Numbered from the stretch's first letter, positions 1 to 9,416 are shown. The stretch is 50,078 nt of DNA from Pseudomonadales bacterium (GCA_016779325.1 JADHNU010000014.1:1-50078), one strand, 5' to 3'. Numbers and translations are program-made. The notes: generated by a model not told the origin, from the letters alone.

Positions 1-697
1 ATTCCTCGTCGGAGAACTGAGTGCCGAAGCGCTCGTTGAAATCTTCAATGGGCGTGACGGCCTTCACGCTCCAGGCGCTGGCGTCCAGCTGCTTAATCAG
101 GCTGTCATCGTGGACGTCATGCTCGTCCTCGATCTCCCCCACGATTTGCTCAAGCACGTCTTCAATGGTCACCACCCCAGCCACGCCCCCGTATTCGTCG
201 ACCACAATCGCCATGTGATTACGGTTCTCCCGAAACTCTGTAAGGAGCACGTTAAGGCGCTTACTTTCGGGGATGATGGGCGCGGGGCGCATGTGATCCC
301 GAAGCTTGAACTGGTCGACCTTGCCGCTAAGCAGGAGCGGCAAAAGGTCTTTCGCGTGCAAGATGCCCTTTACGTCGTCGAGATCTTCGTCGATCACGGG
401 AAAGCGCGAATGCTGGGAGTCGATGACCAAGGGTAGGAAGTCCCGGGGCGCGGCATCATCGCGCACAAACACGACCTGACTTCGGGGAATCATGATATCC
501 CGGGCCTGCATCTCGGAGACGGCCATGGCGCCATCGATGATGCTGAGGGCCTCGGCATCGAGGAGGGATCGCTCCGCGGCATCGCGGATGATCGTCATCA
601 ACTCCCGTCGGCTTGCGGGCTCACTCGAAAACGCCTGAGTTAGGCGCTCAAGCCAGCCCTTAGGACTCGACCCTTCGCTACCACTACTATCAGTCAT
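1..697 (-). CDS. corC: CorC/HlyC-type CBS-domain protein, C-terminus cut by window edge
   Basis: At least 232 residues are visible; the C-terminal end lies beyond base 1. Two CBS-type segments are readable, one around the motif DIMIPRSQV (about residue 65) and one around MAIVVDEYGGVAGVVTIEDV. They are followed by an acidic stretch (EIEDEHD) and the beginning of the CorC_HlyC domain. This is the layout of E. coli CorC (YbeX, about 290 aa), linked genetically to magnesium/cobalt efflux and, through its operon, to ribosome biology. The ATG at 697 overlaps the ybeY stop (TGA at 692-690) by 8 bases, so translation is probably coupled. In enterobacteria lnt follows corC, but that region is outside this window. 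Confident family call; the transport role itself is debated for the family. Confidence 0.93.
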   Translation of the reverse strand, partial: MTDSSGSEGSSPKGWLERLTQAFSSEPASRRELMTIIRDAAERSLLDAEALSIIDGAMAVSEMQARDIMIPRSQVVFVRDDAAPRDFLPLVIDSQHSRFPVIDEDLDDVKGILHAKDLLPLLLSGKVDQFKLRDHMRPAPIIPESKRLNVLLTEFRENRNHMAIVVDEYGGVAGVVTIEDVLEQIVGEIEDEHDVHDDSLIKQLDASAWSVKAVTPIEDFNERFGTQFSDEE

Positions 698-1169
698 AAA
701 GCCGCTCGTTCTCCTCGCGGTAGGGATCGGGAAAACCCAGGGAAGCCAGTACCTCGCGCTCTAAGGCCTCCATGACCTGAGCGTCCCCGTCGTCCTCGTG
801 GTCGTACCCCAAAAGATGAAGGGTGCCATGAATCACGAGGTGCGCCCAGTGGGCCCGCTGCCCCTTGCGTTGGGCCCGCGCCTCACGCCGAACCACGGGG
901 GCACAGAGCACCAGATCTCCCAGGATCCGAACGGCCGGGTTTTCGCTGAGATCCGCAGGAAAGCTCAAGACATTCGTCGGCCCCGCCCGGCCGCGCCAAG
1001 CCTCATTGAGCGCAGCGCCTTCCGGTTCATCAACCACTCGGAGGCTCACGGCGGCAGGCTCGGCCTGAGCGCCTTCCAGCGCAGCGCTCACCCAGCACTC
1101 AAACTGCGCTGAGGTGGGCGTTCGCCCCGCGCAGGCGCGCTGCACGGCCAGCATGGGCGCTTCGGTCAC
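690..1169 (-). CDS. ybeY: Endoribonuclease YbeY (16S rRNA maturation / ribosome quality control)
   Basis: A 159-residue single-domain metalloprotein. The zinc-binding signature HGTLHLLGYDHEDD is intact, with three histidines, and is preceded by a family-typical segment (GPTNVLSFPAD) near residue 63. YbeY processes the 3' end of 16S rRNA and helps degrade defective 70S ribosomes in the cytoplasm. The reading frame begins with GTG at 1169, whose GTGA overlaps the phoH stop; an in-frame ATG at residue 6 is an alternative start. Its end overlaps corC by 8 bases. Position between phoH and corC matches the conserved gammaproteobacterial order and strongly supports the call. Confidence 0.96.
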   Translation of the reverse strand: MTEAPMLAVQRACAGRTPTSAQFECWVSAALEGAQAEPAAVSLRVVDEPEGAALNEAWRGRAGPTNVLSFPADLSENPAVRILGDLVLCAPVVRREARAQRKGQRAHWAHLVIHGTLHLLGYDHEDDGDAQVMEALEREVLASLGFPDPYREENERLYD

Positions 1170-2284
1170 GGGGCCTCGTCTGCCTCAAAACGCTCATAGG
1201 CTTCGACAATACGCTGCACCAAGGGGTGACGAACCACATCCTTCGAGCCAAAGTGGGTGAAGTGAAGCCCGGGCACATCCCGCAGCACTTCCGCCACCTG
1301 CATAAGGCCCGAGCGCGTGCCCCGAGGCAGATCGACCTGAGTTGCATCCCCCGTGATCACGGCCGTGGAGCCAAAGCCCAGCCGCGTGAGGAACATTTTC
1401 ATCTGCTCCACCGTCGTGTTCTGCGACTCATCGAGAATAATAAAGGCGTTATTCAAGGTGCGGCCTCGCATGTAGGCCAGGGGCGCCACCTCAATCACGT
1501 TGCGCTCGATGAGCTTGTGAACCCGCTCAAAGCCGAGCATTTCGTAAAGGGCGTCGTAAAGGGGACGCAGATAGGGATCAATCTTTTGTGCGAGATCCCC
1601 GGGGAGGAAGCCCAGCTTCTCCCCCGCTTCCACCGCCGGCCGCACCAGTAAGATCCGCGCGATGCGCTCGCTCTCGAGGGCCTCCACGGCGCAGGCCACG
1701 GCCAGGTAGGTTTTACCCGTGCCCGCCGGGCCAATCCCAAAGCAAACGTCATGGGCGCGCACCGCCTGCACATAAGCACGCTGGTTTTCGCCTCGAGGCT
1801 TGACGGTCTTGCGCCGGGTTCGAATGAGGGAGGGATCCTCCACGGGCGCGTCCTGGACGATGCCCCCGGCCGGCGACAGGGCCGGTAGCCCCGGAGCGGG
1901 GGGTTCGGGCGGAGGCGCTGGCCTTTCCGCGCTGACTTCCTGGAGGTGGAGGTGCACCTGTTCCGGAGTCACGCCCTCGTCCCCAAGGGTCTCGCGGTAG
2001 AGGCGATGCAGCAGGCGCCCGGCCCGGGCCACTTCCTCGCCATCTCCCGCCAAATGAAAAGCGTTGCCTCGGTTTCGAATCTCTATCCCGAGTCGCTTTT
2101 CAATTTGCTTTAAGTTCTGATCGAAGGGGCCGCAGAGAAGCGCTAGGCGCTGAGGCTCGTTAGGTTCTAAGGTAAGGGTTTCTACGGCATTCAAACCGTT
2201 TGTCTGCTCCGTGCTAACCGTTCTTCGTCGCCGGCTGGCGACCCCTCGCACACCGCTCCGCGCTGCTGTTCGGGTCACCGTCAT
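1166..2284 (-). CDS. phoH: PhoH-like ATPase (YbeZ)
   Basis: About 372 residues from the ATG at 2284. An N-terminal nucleic-acid-binding-like region (LCGPFDQNLKQIEKRLGIEI, then the NRGNAF stretch) is followed by an unusually proline-rich linker (ERPAPPPEPPAPGLPALSP). The PhoH ATPase domain comes next, with Walker A GPAGTGKT and Walker B IILDESQNTT. YbeZ partners YbeY in RNA metabolism. The open frame continues upstream to 2467 over the divergent mutarotase; I chose 2284 because CCAAGGAGG lies just before it. The AGGAGG-to-ATG gap is only 2 bases, whereas an in-frame GTG at 2278 lies 8 bases from the Shine-Dalgarno, so the true start may be two codons downstream. It ends in a 4-base overlap with ybeY. 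Confidence 0.94.
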   Translation of the reverse strand: MTVTRTAARSGVRGVASRRRRTVSTEQTNGLNAVETLTLEPNEPQRLALLCGPFDQNLKQIEKRLGIEIRNRGNAFHLAGDGEEVARAGRLLHRLYRETLGDEGVTPEQVHLHLQEVSAERPAPPPEPPAPGLPALSPAGGIVQDAPVEDPSLIRTRRKTVKPRGENQRAYVQAVRAHDVCFGIGPAGTGKTYLAVACAVEALESERIARILLVRPAVEAGEKLGFLPGDLAQKIDPYLRPLYDALYEMLGFERVHKLIERNVIEVAPLAYMRGRTLNNAFIILDESQNTTVEQMKMFLTRLGFGSTAVITGDATQVDLPRGTRSGLMQVAEVLRDVPGLHFTHFGSKDVVRHPLVQRIVEAYERFEADEAP

Positions 2285-2432
2285 GGCCTCCTTGGGGCAA
2301 GGGGCTCGCCCTGAGCCGAACCCCTGGGCGCTTGATACCTGGGGAGCGACCGCGAAGTCAACGACCCCTCGCACCGCGGCGTCCAAGCTCGTAGGCTGAA
2401 CGGCTACGGTGACAACATGGTGAACCCCTAAG

Positions 2433-3338
2433 GTGTCGACTCTTACCCTAACGCGCGGCCCCCTCACCCTGACTCTGGGCCGGGGCGGCGGGGTCGTCCA
2501 GGGCCTGCGCTGGGGCGATCAACCTCTGCTCTGGGAGGGCGGCGAACGCTCCTGGGATGAGCGTCAGGGTCGGCGAGACCCGGCGACGCCCCTGACTTGC
2601 AGCGCCCGCTATAGCGCCGCCTATCCCCTGCTACCTTACCTAGGCCGGCTTCAAGACGGCGCGCTGCGCTTCCAGGGCCAGGCCTGGTCCTTGCCCGCCC
2701 ATCCGCTCACGGCGCCGCACGCACTCCATGGTACCGGCTGGGAGCGAACCTGGGCGGTGACCGCGGAGGGGCCGAGCATGCTGACTCTTGCCCTTCGCCA
2801 TGCCGGCGATGTGCACTGGCCTTTCGCCTTCACCGCCACCCAAACCTTCATCCTCACGTCCCAGGGGCTCGCCCTCGAGCTCGCCCTCCGCAACGACCAC
2901 GGGGGCCCGGCGCCCGCTCAGCTCGGCTGGCACCCCTACTTTCCGAGCCGCGGGGCGACGCTCGAAACCCGCTTTCATCACCGCTGGGACCCGGACCACC
3001 GGGACCTACCCCAAAGGCGGACGCCCATAGCGGGCCCCCAGCGCTGGGCCGTAAAGGACACGGACTGGGATCATTGCTTCGAAGGCCCGCGGCAAGCCCG
3101 ACTCAATTGGCCCACCCACGGCCTTCGCTTGGCCTGGAGCAGCACGCCGCGCTCGCCCTTTCGGGGGGCCGTGCTCTACCTGCCGAGGAATGCCGACTTC
3201 TTCTGCTGCGAGCCCGTCACGGCCTGCCCGAACGCCCTTGCCAGCGCCGAGCCCGGCGCCCGCGGGGTCGTGACCCTCGCGCCGGGAGAACGCCTTCGCC
3301 TTTCCCTAGCCCTGCAGGCGGTCGGCCTCGCCCCCTAA
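2433..3338 (+). CDS. Aldose 1-epimerase (galactose mutarotase) family protein
   Basis: 301 residues from a GTG start at 2433. Family landmarks are HALHGTGW near residue 94 (catalytic-type histidine), LGWHPYFP in the middle of the beta-sandwich and a conserved DTDWDHCF segment. Members interconvert the anomers of free aldoses or act as hexose-6-phosphate mutarotases; the sugar cannot be read from sequence. No signal peptide is apparent, so it is probably cytoplasmic. It sits alone on the plus strand between miaB and phoH, two genes that are normally adjacent. Its stop shares CTAA with the miaB stop. No strong Shine-Dalgarno precedes the GTG, so the start is less certain than the product. Confidence 0.88.
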   Translation: MSTLTLTRGPLTLTLGRGGGVVQGLRWGDQPLLWEGGERSWDERQGRRDPATPLTCSARYSAAYPLLPYLGRLQDGALRFQGQAWSLPAHPLTAPHALHGTGWERTWAVTAEGPSMLTLALRHAGDVHWPFAFTATQTFILTSQGLALELALRNDHGGPAPAQLGWHPYFPSRGATLETRFHHRWDPDHRDLPQRRTPIAGPQRWAVKDTDWDHCFEGPRQARLNWPTHGLRLAWSSTPRSPFRGAVLYLPRNADFFCCEPVTACPNALASAEPGARGVVTLAPGERLRLSLALQAVGLAP

Positions 3339-4693
3339 ACGGGAGCGCCGTCCTCATAGGCAATGAGCTCGCCGCGCAGGGAATTGGGCAGGGCTTCCGC
3401 CACCACCACCTCCACGAAGGTACCCACGAGCCCGGGGTCGGTGCTGCGGAAGTTCACCACCCGATTGCACTCCGTGCGCCCGGCCAGCTGCCCCGGGTCT
3501 TTCCTGGACGGGCCTTCCACCAAAATGCGCTGCACTGACCCCAGTAGGCTTTCGCTCCGGGCCATGCCCTGCTGGCGCAGCCGATTTTGCAGAAGCGTTA
3601 GGCGGGCCTTCTTTTCCTCCAGGGGAATGGGATCCTGAAGGTCCGCCGCCGGCGTGCCAGGACGCCGGCTATAGATAAAGCTGAAGGAGTGGTCGAAATT
3701 GATGTCCGCCACAAGATTCATGGTGGCCTCAAAATCCGCGGCCGTTTCCCCGGGGAAGCCCACAATGAGATCCGTGGACATAACCAAATCTGGCCTCAGC
3801 GCTCTAAGCTTCCGCACCTTTGCCTTGTACTCAAGAACGGTATGGCCCCGCTTCATCAGCGCTAGGATGCGGTCCGAACCGGACTGCACGGGCAGGTGCA
3901 AATAATTCACCAGTTCGGGCACCTCGCCATAGACCTCGATAAGGCTTTCGGAAAACTCCACGGGGTGGCTCGTGGTGAAGCGAATGCGATCAATGCCATC
4001 GATGGCCGCCACGTGAGTGATGAGCTCGGCCAGGTCGGCCACCGCCCCATCGGCCGTCGGCCCCCGGTAGGCATTGACGTTCTGCCCCAGAAGGTTGATT
4101 TCCCGCACGCCTCCGCGGGCGAGGGTTTCACACTCCTGCAGCACGGACTCCAAAGGCCGGCTGATCTCCTCGCCTCGGGTGTAGGGCACCACGCAGAAGC
4201 TGCAGTACTTCGAGCACCCTTCCATGATGGAGACAAAGGCCGTAGGACCCTCGGCGCGCGGTTCGGGCAGGCGATCAAATTTTTCGATTTCCGGAAAGGA
4301 GATGTCGACGAGAGGCGCTCGCTTTGCGCCGGTGGTCCGGCGCTCATCCACCATGGCCGGAAGCCGATGCAGGGTCTGGGGGCCAAAAACCAGATCGACA
4401 AAGGGTGCCCGATCGGCAATGGCGTGCCCTTCCTGACTGGCGACGCAGCCGCCGACCCCAATCATGAGCTCCGGCTTAGCCGCTTTCAGACTGCGGTAGC
4501 GCCCCAGTTCGCTAAAGACCTTCTCCTGGGCCTTCTCTCGAATAGAGCAGGTATTCAACAGGATAAGGTCCGCATCTTCCGGGCGATCGGTGGGTTCCAT
4601 GGCCTGCCCTTCCCGCAGCGCATCGAGCATGCGCGCCGAGTCGTACTCGTTCATTTGGCAGCCGTAGGTTCGGATAAAGACTTTTTTCGCCAT
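3335..4693 (-). CDS. miaB: tRNA-2-methylthio-N6-dimethylallyladenosine synthase MiaB
   Basis: 452 residues from the ATG at 4693, beginning [19 protein letters not shown]. The N-terminal methylthiotransferase domain carries the three iron-sulfur cysteines (C12, C49, C83). The radical SAM motif CSKYCSFC supplies C160, C164 and C167, followed by VVPYTRG. A C-terminal TRAM-like region ([15 protein letters not shown]) ends the protein. MiaB adds the methylthio group at position 37 of tRNAs reading UNN codons. The open frame extends to 5062, but that extension overlaps the divergent DUF1820 gene and lacks family similarity. An in-frame GTG four codons upstream is a possible alternative start. Convergent 4-base overlap with the mutarotase. 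Confidence 0.97.
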   Translation of the reverse strand: MAKKVFIRTYGCQMNEYDSARMLDALREGQAMEPTDRPEDADLILLNTCSIREKAQEKVFSELGRYRSLKAAKPELMIGVGGCVASQEGHAIADRAPFVDLVFGPQTLHRLPAMVDERRTTGAKRAPLVDISFPEIEKFDRLPEPRAEGPTAFVSIMEGCSKYCSFCVVPYTRGEEISRPLESVLQECETLARGGVREINLLGQNVNAYRGPTADGAVADLAELITHVAAIDGIDRIRFTTSHPVEFSESLIEVYGEVPELVNYLHLPVQSGSDRILALMKRGHTVLEYKAKVRKLRALRPDLVMSTDLIVGFPGETAADFEATMNLVADINFDHSFSFIYSRRPGTPAADLQDPIPLEEKKARLTLLQNRLRQQGMARSESLLGSVQRILVEGPSRKDPGQLAGRTECNRVVNFRSTDPGLVGTFVEVVVAEALPNSLRGELIAYEDGAPV

Positions 4694-4846
4694 GGCTTTG
4701 CTCACAGGTTGGCATGGGGGCGCGGCACAACGCGTTGGGGGCGGATCATACCCGGGGGGCAGGGCTACGAAAAACTCTTCCCGGCCCCTTGCAAAGCAGC
4801 GCACAAGGCCCAAACTGCGCCCCTTCGGATGCAGGAGAGCGCCACT

Positions 4847-5179
4847 ATGGCCGAACCGACCCACCTCTATCGCGTGATCTTCCAGAGCCAGGGCCAGGTT
4901 TACGAGCTCTACGCTCGGGATATCTACCAAAGCGAGCTCTACGGATTTATCGAAATCGAGGGCTACGTTTTTGGCAAACGCACCCAGGTGGTGGTGGACC
5001 CTGCCGAGGAAAAGCTCCAAAGCGAATTTGAGGGCGTGGAGCGAAGCTATATCCCCATGCACACGATAATTCGCATCGACGAGGTGCAGAAGGAAGGGCC
5101 TGCGCGAATCAAAGAAATCAAGGGGGACAAGGTCACCCCCTTCCCCACCTTACCTGTGCCTCCCAAGCGCGACAGCTAA
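4847..5179 (+). CDS. DUF1820 family protein
   Basis: A 110-residue soluble protein starting [20 protein letters not shown], with the DUF1820 core ([17 protein letters not shown], then VDPAEEKL) and a terminal [12 protein letters not shown] segment. The family is small, mostly gammaproteobacterial and has no established biochemical function that I know of. The ATG at 4847 is preceded by GCAGGAGAGCGCCACT, a good Shine-Dalgarno at about 9 bases; the much longer open frame upstream (from 3896) is only antisense to miaB. The stop codon overlaps the start of the following acyl-CoA synthetase (TAATG), so the two are probably translationally coupled, the only functional hint available. Confidence 0.9.
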   Translation: MAEPTHLYRVIFQSQGQVYELYARDIYQSELYGFIEIEGYVFGKRTQVVVDPAEEKLQSEFEGVERSYIPMHTIIRIDEVQKEGPARIKEIKGDKVTPFPTLPVPPKRDS

Positions 5180-6732
5180 TGGCGGGCGGCCTCTTTCACC
5201 TGGAGGCCCAGGCCCAGCTGCGGCCCGCCAAGCCCGCGCTGGTGTTACACGATCCCGCGCTCCCGGCCCCTCTCGTTCTCAGCTACGCGGCCTTAAACGA
5301 CGAGGTGAACCGCGTAGCTCACGCGCTTCGGCATCTTGGCCTGGCCCCGGGCGGGCGCCTGGCGGCCCTTACGGGGACGAGCCGGGAAGCCCTGGTGCTT
5401 TACTTCGCTGCCATGCGCCTGGGGCTGTGGTACACCCCCTTAAATAGCCATCTAAAGGCGTCCGAGATCGGGACGATCCTTGAGATCGCCGGGACCCAGC
5501 ACCTAGTCTACCGCACCGACCTCGCCGCCCAGCGCCCCGGCGGGGGACACGCCGTCCACAGCAGTACGACGCGCCTAGGGGCCCTGGCCGAAACCCAGCC
5601 CAGCCTCTGTCCCGAGGGCGCCCAGGAAGGCGCGGCTCTCTTGTTCTCGTCGGGCACCACGGGGCAACCCAAGGGCGTCATCACGGCGGAACCGGGCGCG
5701 CCCCTGGGCACGCAAAGCGCTCTGGCGGCGGCACGCATCCGCGCTCACCATCTGAGCGAAGACACGGTCTATCTGTCGACGGCCCCGCTCTACCACAGCG
5801 CCCCCCTTCGCTATATCGACATGGTGCTGCGCCTCGGGGGCACGGCCCACGTGCTCTACCGCTTCGATGCGGAGACAGCGCTCACCCTCCTCGAGGCGCA
5901 TCCCATTACCCACAGCCAGTGGGTGCCCACCATGTTTGTACGCCTTCTGCGCCTGCCGGAAGGGCGACGGCAGGCCTTTAAAGCCCGCGCCCATCGCTAC
6001 GCCATCCACGCGGCGGCCCCCTGCCCGCCGGCCGTGAAAGCCGCCATGATCGATTGGTGGGGGCCGATCCTCTATGAGTATTACAGTGCAACGGAAGCAA
6101 ACGGCCAAACCGTCATCAATAGCGAAGAATGGCTCAGCCATCGGGGCAGCGTGGGCCGGCCCTTGCTCGGCGAAGTGAGCATTCGAGACGACGACGGCAA
6201 GCCCTGCGCCCCCGGGGAAAGGGGCGGGGTCTATCTGCGCGGCGGAGCGCCCTTCCGCTACCTGAACGATGACGCCAAAACCCGAGCCGCCTACCTCGAT
6301 GACGGGTTCTCCACCGTGGGCGATCTCGGCTATCTGGACGAAGAGGGCTATCTCTACCTGACGGATCGGCGCGACTTCACCATCATCAGCGGCGGGGTCA
6401 ACATCTACCCCCGGGAGATTGAAGACGTGCTGCTTGCGGACGAGCGCGTGGCCGACGCCGCCGTCTTTGGGCTACCGGATGAGGAATTCGGCGAGCGCAT
6501 TCACGCCGCCGTGGAGCTCACCACTCCCGCTGCGCCCGCGGAGGAAGCCGCCCGAGGCGAGGCCCTGCGCCAACATTGCCGCCGGCACCTCGCGAATCTC
6601 AAGTGCCCCAAGACCTGGAGCTTCCATCAGCCCTTGCCGCGCCTGCCCACAGGCAAGCTGGCGAAGCAGACGCTCCGAAGCGCGGTGCTCGCGGCGCAGG
6701 ACACGCCCCCCGCACCCTCCTCGGACGCCTAA
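5179..6732 (+). CDS. AMP-forming acyl-CoA synthetase / ligase (ANL superfamily)
   Basis: 517 residues. The phosphate-binding loop LFSSGTTGQPKGV is at 155-167, the adenine motif YEYYSATEANG at about 300, the hinge region YLTDRRDFTIISGGVNIYPREIE at about 400, and the C-terminal catalytic lysine region PTGKLAKQTLR near 495. This is the complete ANL architecture, which activates a carboxylate as acyl-AMP and transfers it to CoA. Length and motifs fit fatty- or aryl-acid CoA ligases; substrate unknown. It is coupled to DUF1820 by a TAATG overlap and ends with a 4-base CTAA overlap against the convergent M3 peptidase. Confidence 0.92.
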   Translation: MAGGLFHLEAQAQLRPAKPALVLHDPALPAPLVLSYAALNDEVNRVAHALRHLGLAPGGRLAALTGTSREALVLYFAAMRLGLWYTPLNSHLKASEIGTILEIAGTQHLVYRTDLAAQRPGGGHAVHSSTTRLGALAETQPSLCPEGAQEGAALLFSSGTTGQPKGVITAEPGAPLGTQSALAAARIRAHHLSEDTVYLSTAPLYHSAPLRYIDMVLRLGGTAHVLYRFDAETALTLLEAHPITHSQWVPTMFVRLLRLPEGRRQAFKARAHRYAIHAAAPCPPAVKAAMIDWWGPILYEYYSATEANGQTVINSEEWLSHRGSVGRPLLGEVSIRDDDGKPCAPGERGGVYLRGGAPFRYLNDDAKTRAAYLDDGFSTVGDLGYLDEEGYLYLTDRRDFTIISGGVNIYPREIEDVLLADERVADAAVFGLPDEEFGERIHAAVELTTPAAPAEEAARGEALRQHCRRHLANLKCPKTWSFHQPLPRLPTGKLAKQTLRSAVLAAQDTPPAPSSDA

Positions 6733-8873
6733 TCCGTTAAGCCCCGCCGCTCGAGCAGGGGCGCAAGGCTCGGCGCCGCCCCCCGGAAATCTTCATAAAG
6801 GGCCATAGCATCGACGCTCGAACCTCGGGACAGCAGGCGCTCGCGGAAGCGGTCCCCGTTCTCCCGGGTTAGACCACCGCTGGCCTTAAACCAGGCTACC
6901 GTGTCCGCGTCGAGCACTTCACTCCAGATATAGCTGTAGTAGCCCGCCGCGTAGCCCCCCATGATGTGAGAGAAATAAGGAGTCCGGTACCGCGGGGGCA
7001 CGGGGGCATAGGCCAGGCCGAGCTCCGCAAGAAGCTGGGCCTCAAGGTCCATGAGCCCTTCTGCCTCGGGCAGAGCCTCTGGGGCGAGGCGATGCAGGGC
7101 CTGGTCCAGGCTCGCTGCCGCCAGATACTCGGTGGTGCGGAAGCCCTCGTTGAAGCGCTGGGCTGCGAGCACCTTCTCGAGCAGTTCGGCGGGCAGGGGA
7201 TCGCCTGTTTCATAGTGCACCGTATAGTTTTTCAGGATCGACGGCCAGGTCGCGCCCATCTCGTGCACCTGGGAGGGGAACTCCACGAAGTCCCGGGGCA
7301 CGCGCGTGCCGGAGAAGCGCGGATAAGTCACGTCGGAGAACAGACCATGGAGGGCATGGCCGAACTCGTGGAACATGGTATTGACCTCATCAAAGGTGAG
7401 GAGCGTGGGGCTCTCGGGCGCGGGCTTCACGATATTCAGATGGTTCGCCACCACCGCGGGCGTACCCAGGAGGCGGCTCTGGGAGACATAGGCGTTCATC
7501 CAGGCGCCCCCGCGCTTACTGGGGCGCGCGTAGGGATCGAAAAGGAAGAGGCCCTTCGGGGCGTCATCCAGGAACACCTCAAACACCTGCACATCCGGGT
7601 GGTACGTAGGTAGGTCCGGGCGCGGCTCAAAGCGCAGGCCGTAGAGCACCCCGGCAAAGTGAAAGACCCCGTCCCGGAGCACGCGGTTCATTTCGAAGTA
7701 GGGCTTGAGGGCTTCCGCATCAAAAGCGTAGCGCTCGGCGCGAAGCTTTTCGGCGTAAAAGCTCCAATCCCAGGCGGCCAAGGTTTGCCCGGGGCGCTCT
7801 TTATCCATGAGCGCTTGGAGCGCGGCCCCTTCCTTCTGCGCATTGGCCACGGCCCGGGGGCGAAGCTGACGGAGCATGGCCTCCACGGCGTCCGGGGAAC
7901 CAGCGGTCTGATTGGCCACCGCGTAGGCCGCGTAATCGGAGAAGCCAAGGAGCGCCGCCTTTTCCGCGCGCAAGGTGAGGATCTCGATCACCCGCGCACG
8001 GTTATCGTGCTCCCCACCCCGATGCCCCCGCGCTTCCGAAGCGCGCTGAATCCGCTCCCGAAGGGGCCGATAGGTCAAGTCCGTCAAGATGGGCTGGCCT
8101 GTGGTGTTCCGCAGGGAGATCAGCCAACGGTCGGGCCCGAGACCGGCTTCCGCCGCCGCCTGGGCGAGGGCCGCGCGGCGATCGGCGCTGAGCCCCGCCA
8201 GCTCCGATTCGTCTTCGACGATGACCCCGCTGGCGTTCACCTCCGCCAGCACCGCATCGGAGAAGGCCGCGCCAGCCTTAGCTAAAAGGCTGTTCAGTTC
8301 CTTGAGGCGTCCCCGCGCTTCGGCGCCAAGGGCCGCGCCCGCGCGCTGGAAGTCCTTGTAGGTTTCCTCCACGAGGCGCAGATCTTCCCCGGTCAGACCG
8401 GCTTCTTCCCGGGACTCAAACACCGCCGAAACCCGCGCGAACACTTCCGGGTTCAGCATGATTCCATCGCGATGGGCGGACAGCTTGGGCGCGAGCTCCG
8501 CCCTCAGGGCGCGAATCGCTTCGTTCGTATGGGCGCTCGAGAGGGCATAAAACACCCGCGAGACCCGGTCCAGTAGGGCCCCGGTTTTCTCCAGGGCCAC
8601 AATGGTGTTCTCAAAGGTCGGCGGCGCTGGATCGGCAACCATGGCGGCCACTTCGGCCTGCTCCTCGGCCATGCCCTGGTCAAAGGCCGGCTCGAAATGG
8701 GCGTGGGTGATGCGATTAAAGGGCGGGAGCCCATAGGGCAGAGGACTCGGCTCGAGGAACGGATTCACCGCTGCGGCCGGGGCCGAAGCGGACGAGCTCG
8801 GGGGCTCGGGCGCCTTTTCGCAGGCCGCGAGGGTTAAGCCAACAAGCCCAAGGGCGACGACGCGGGGAAGCAT
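6729..8873 (-). CDS. M3-family zinc metallopeptidase lipoprotein (Dcp / oligopeptidase A type)
   Basis: About 714 residues. The N-terminus is a lipoprotein signal (MLPRVVALGLVGLTLAAC, lipobox LAAC), so the mature protein is probably membrane-anchored in the periplasm. The zinc motif is HEFGHALHGLFS near residue 500, followed by the family segment VEFPSQVHEMG; the YAAGYYSYIWSEV segment near the C-terminus is typical of M3 peptidases such as dipeptidyl carboxypeptidase. The role is probably degradation of oligopeptides in the envelope. An in-frame GTG immediately upstream at 8876 lies at better spacing from AAAGGAGAC and may be the real start. It lies 15 bases downstream of the small membrane protein gene. 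The lipoprotein form differs from cytoplasmic OpdA but is seen in environmental gammaproteobacteria. Confidence 0.93.
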   Translation of the reverse strand: MLPRVVALGLVGLTLAACEKAPEPPSSSASAPAAAVNPFLEPSPLPYGLPPFNRITHAHFEPAFDQGMAEEQAEVAAMVADPAPPTFENTIVALEKTGALLDRVSRVFYALSSAHTNEAIRALRAELAPKLSAHRDGIMLNPEVFARVSAVFESREEAGLTGEDLRLVEETYKDFQRAGAALGAEARGRLKELNSLLAKAGAAFSDAVLAEVNASGVIVEDESELAGLSADRRAALAQAAAEAGLGPDRWLISLRNTTGQPILTDLTYRPLRERIQRASEARGHRGGEHDNRARVIEILTLRAEKAALLGFSDYAAYAVANQTAGSPDAVEAMLRQLRPRAVANAQKEGAALQALMDKERPGQTLAAWDWSFYAEKLRAERYAFDAEALKPYFEMNRVLRDGVFHFAGVLYGLRFEPRPDLPTYHPDVQVFEVFLDDAPKGLFLFDPYARPSKRGGAWMNAYVSQSRLLGTPAVVANHLNIVKPAPESPTLLTFDEVNTMFHEFGHALHGLFSDVTYPRFSGTRVPRDFVEFPSQVHEMGATWPSILKNYTVHYETGDPLPAELLEKVLAAQRFNEGFRTTEYLAAASLDQALHRLAPEALPEAEGLMDLEAQLLAELGLAYAPVPPRYRTPYFSHIMGGYAAGYYSYIWSEVLDADTVAWFKASGGLTRENGDRFRERLLSRGSSVDAMALYEDFRGAAPSLAPLLERRGLTD

Positions 8874-8888
8874 CACAATCCGTCTCCT

Positions 8889-9350
8889 TTACCGGTGAGT
8901 GGGCGAGGTTTGCGGGGGCCGCCGAAGCAAGCCCCAAACCAGCAGCAATAAGCCCGAAGCAAGGAGTATAGCGCCGGGCACCAGCAACCAAAGCACGGGC
9001 GTGGCTTCAACAGTCGCGGGCGACGGCGCAGCAAAAAAGAAGGCCGCGGGGAAAGTCACGCTTGCCGAGGAGATAAGCACCCGCACCACCCAGCGCAGCG
9101 GCTCCGAGAGCCGGGCCGCATCGATCCAGGGCAGACACACCAACGTCAGCACCAAGAACAAAGCGGCATGAGCATGACCCGCGCGCCAAAGATCCTGGTG
9201 AAGCGGGGAAGCCAAATAGGCCGGCAAGGCCACCAGCCGATAGGTCAGCACGGCGCCGCCGAACATCACCCCCAAAAAGGAAAAGATCATCACCGCGCCC
9301 ATGCGCCGAGACGCTAAGCTAAGGGAAAAGGCAGAGGGGTCGCTATCCAT
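8889..9350 (-). CDS. Small integral membrane protein of unknown function, GHAHA motif
   Basis: 153 residues from the ATG at 9350, chosen because AAGGAGG lies 6 bases upstream; a longer frame to 9461 would overlap the divergent flavoprotein gene. Four hydrophobic helices are visible: MGAVMIFSFLGVMFGGAVLTY, ALFLVLTLVCLPWI, VLISSASVTFPAAFFFAA and a C-terminal VPGAILLASGLLLLVWGLL. The polar motif RAGHAHAALF begins the second helix; similar histidine-containing motifs occur in small membrane proteins of unknown role. The gene is probably co-transcribed with the M3 peptidase 15 bases downstream. I do not recognise a named family. Confidence 0.78.
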   Translation of the reverse strand: MDSDPSAFSLSLASRRMGAVMIFSFLGVMFGGAVLTYRLVALPAYLASPLHQDLWRAGHAHAALFLVLTLVCLPWIDAARLSEPLRWVVRVLISSASVTFPAAFFFAAPSPATVEATPVLWLLVPGAILLASGLLLLVWGLLRRPPQTSPTHR

Positions 9351-9416
9351 GGAAAGCCTCCTTCGAGCAGTGGCGCTACAATGGCGGGAATCTCCGGCGA
9401 GCATAAGGGATCGCAG

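Noticed and set aside
2285-2467. N-terminal extension of PhoH
   Set aside because: No similarity to PhoH, and it overlaps the mutarotase start; the AAGGAGG before 2284 favours the shorter form.
4694-5062. N-terminal extension of MiaB
   Set aside because: It would overlap the divergent DUF1820 gene; MiaB homology begins at the ATG at 4693.
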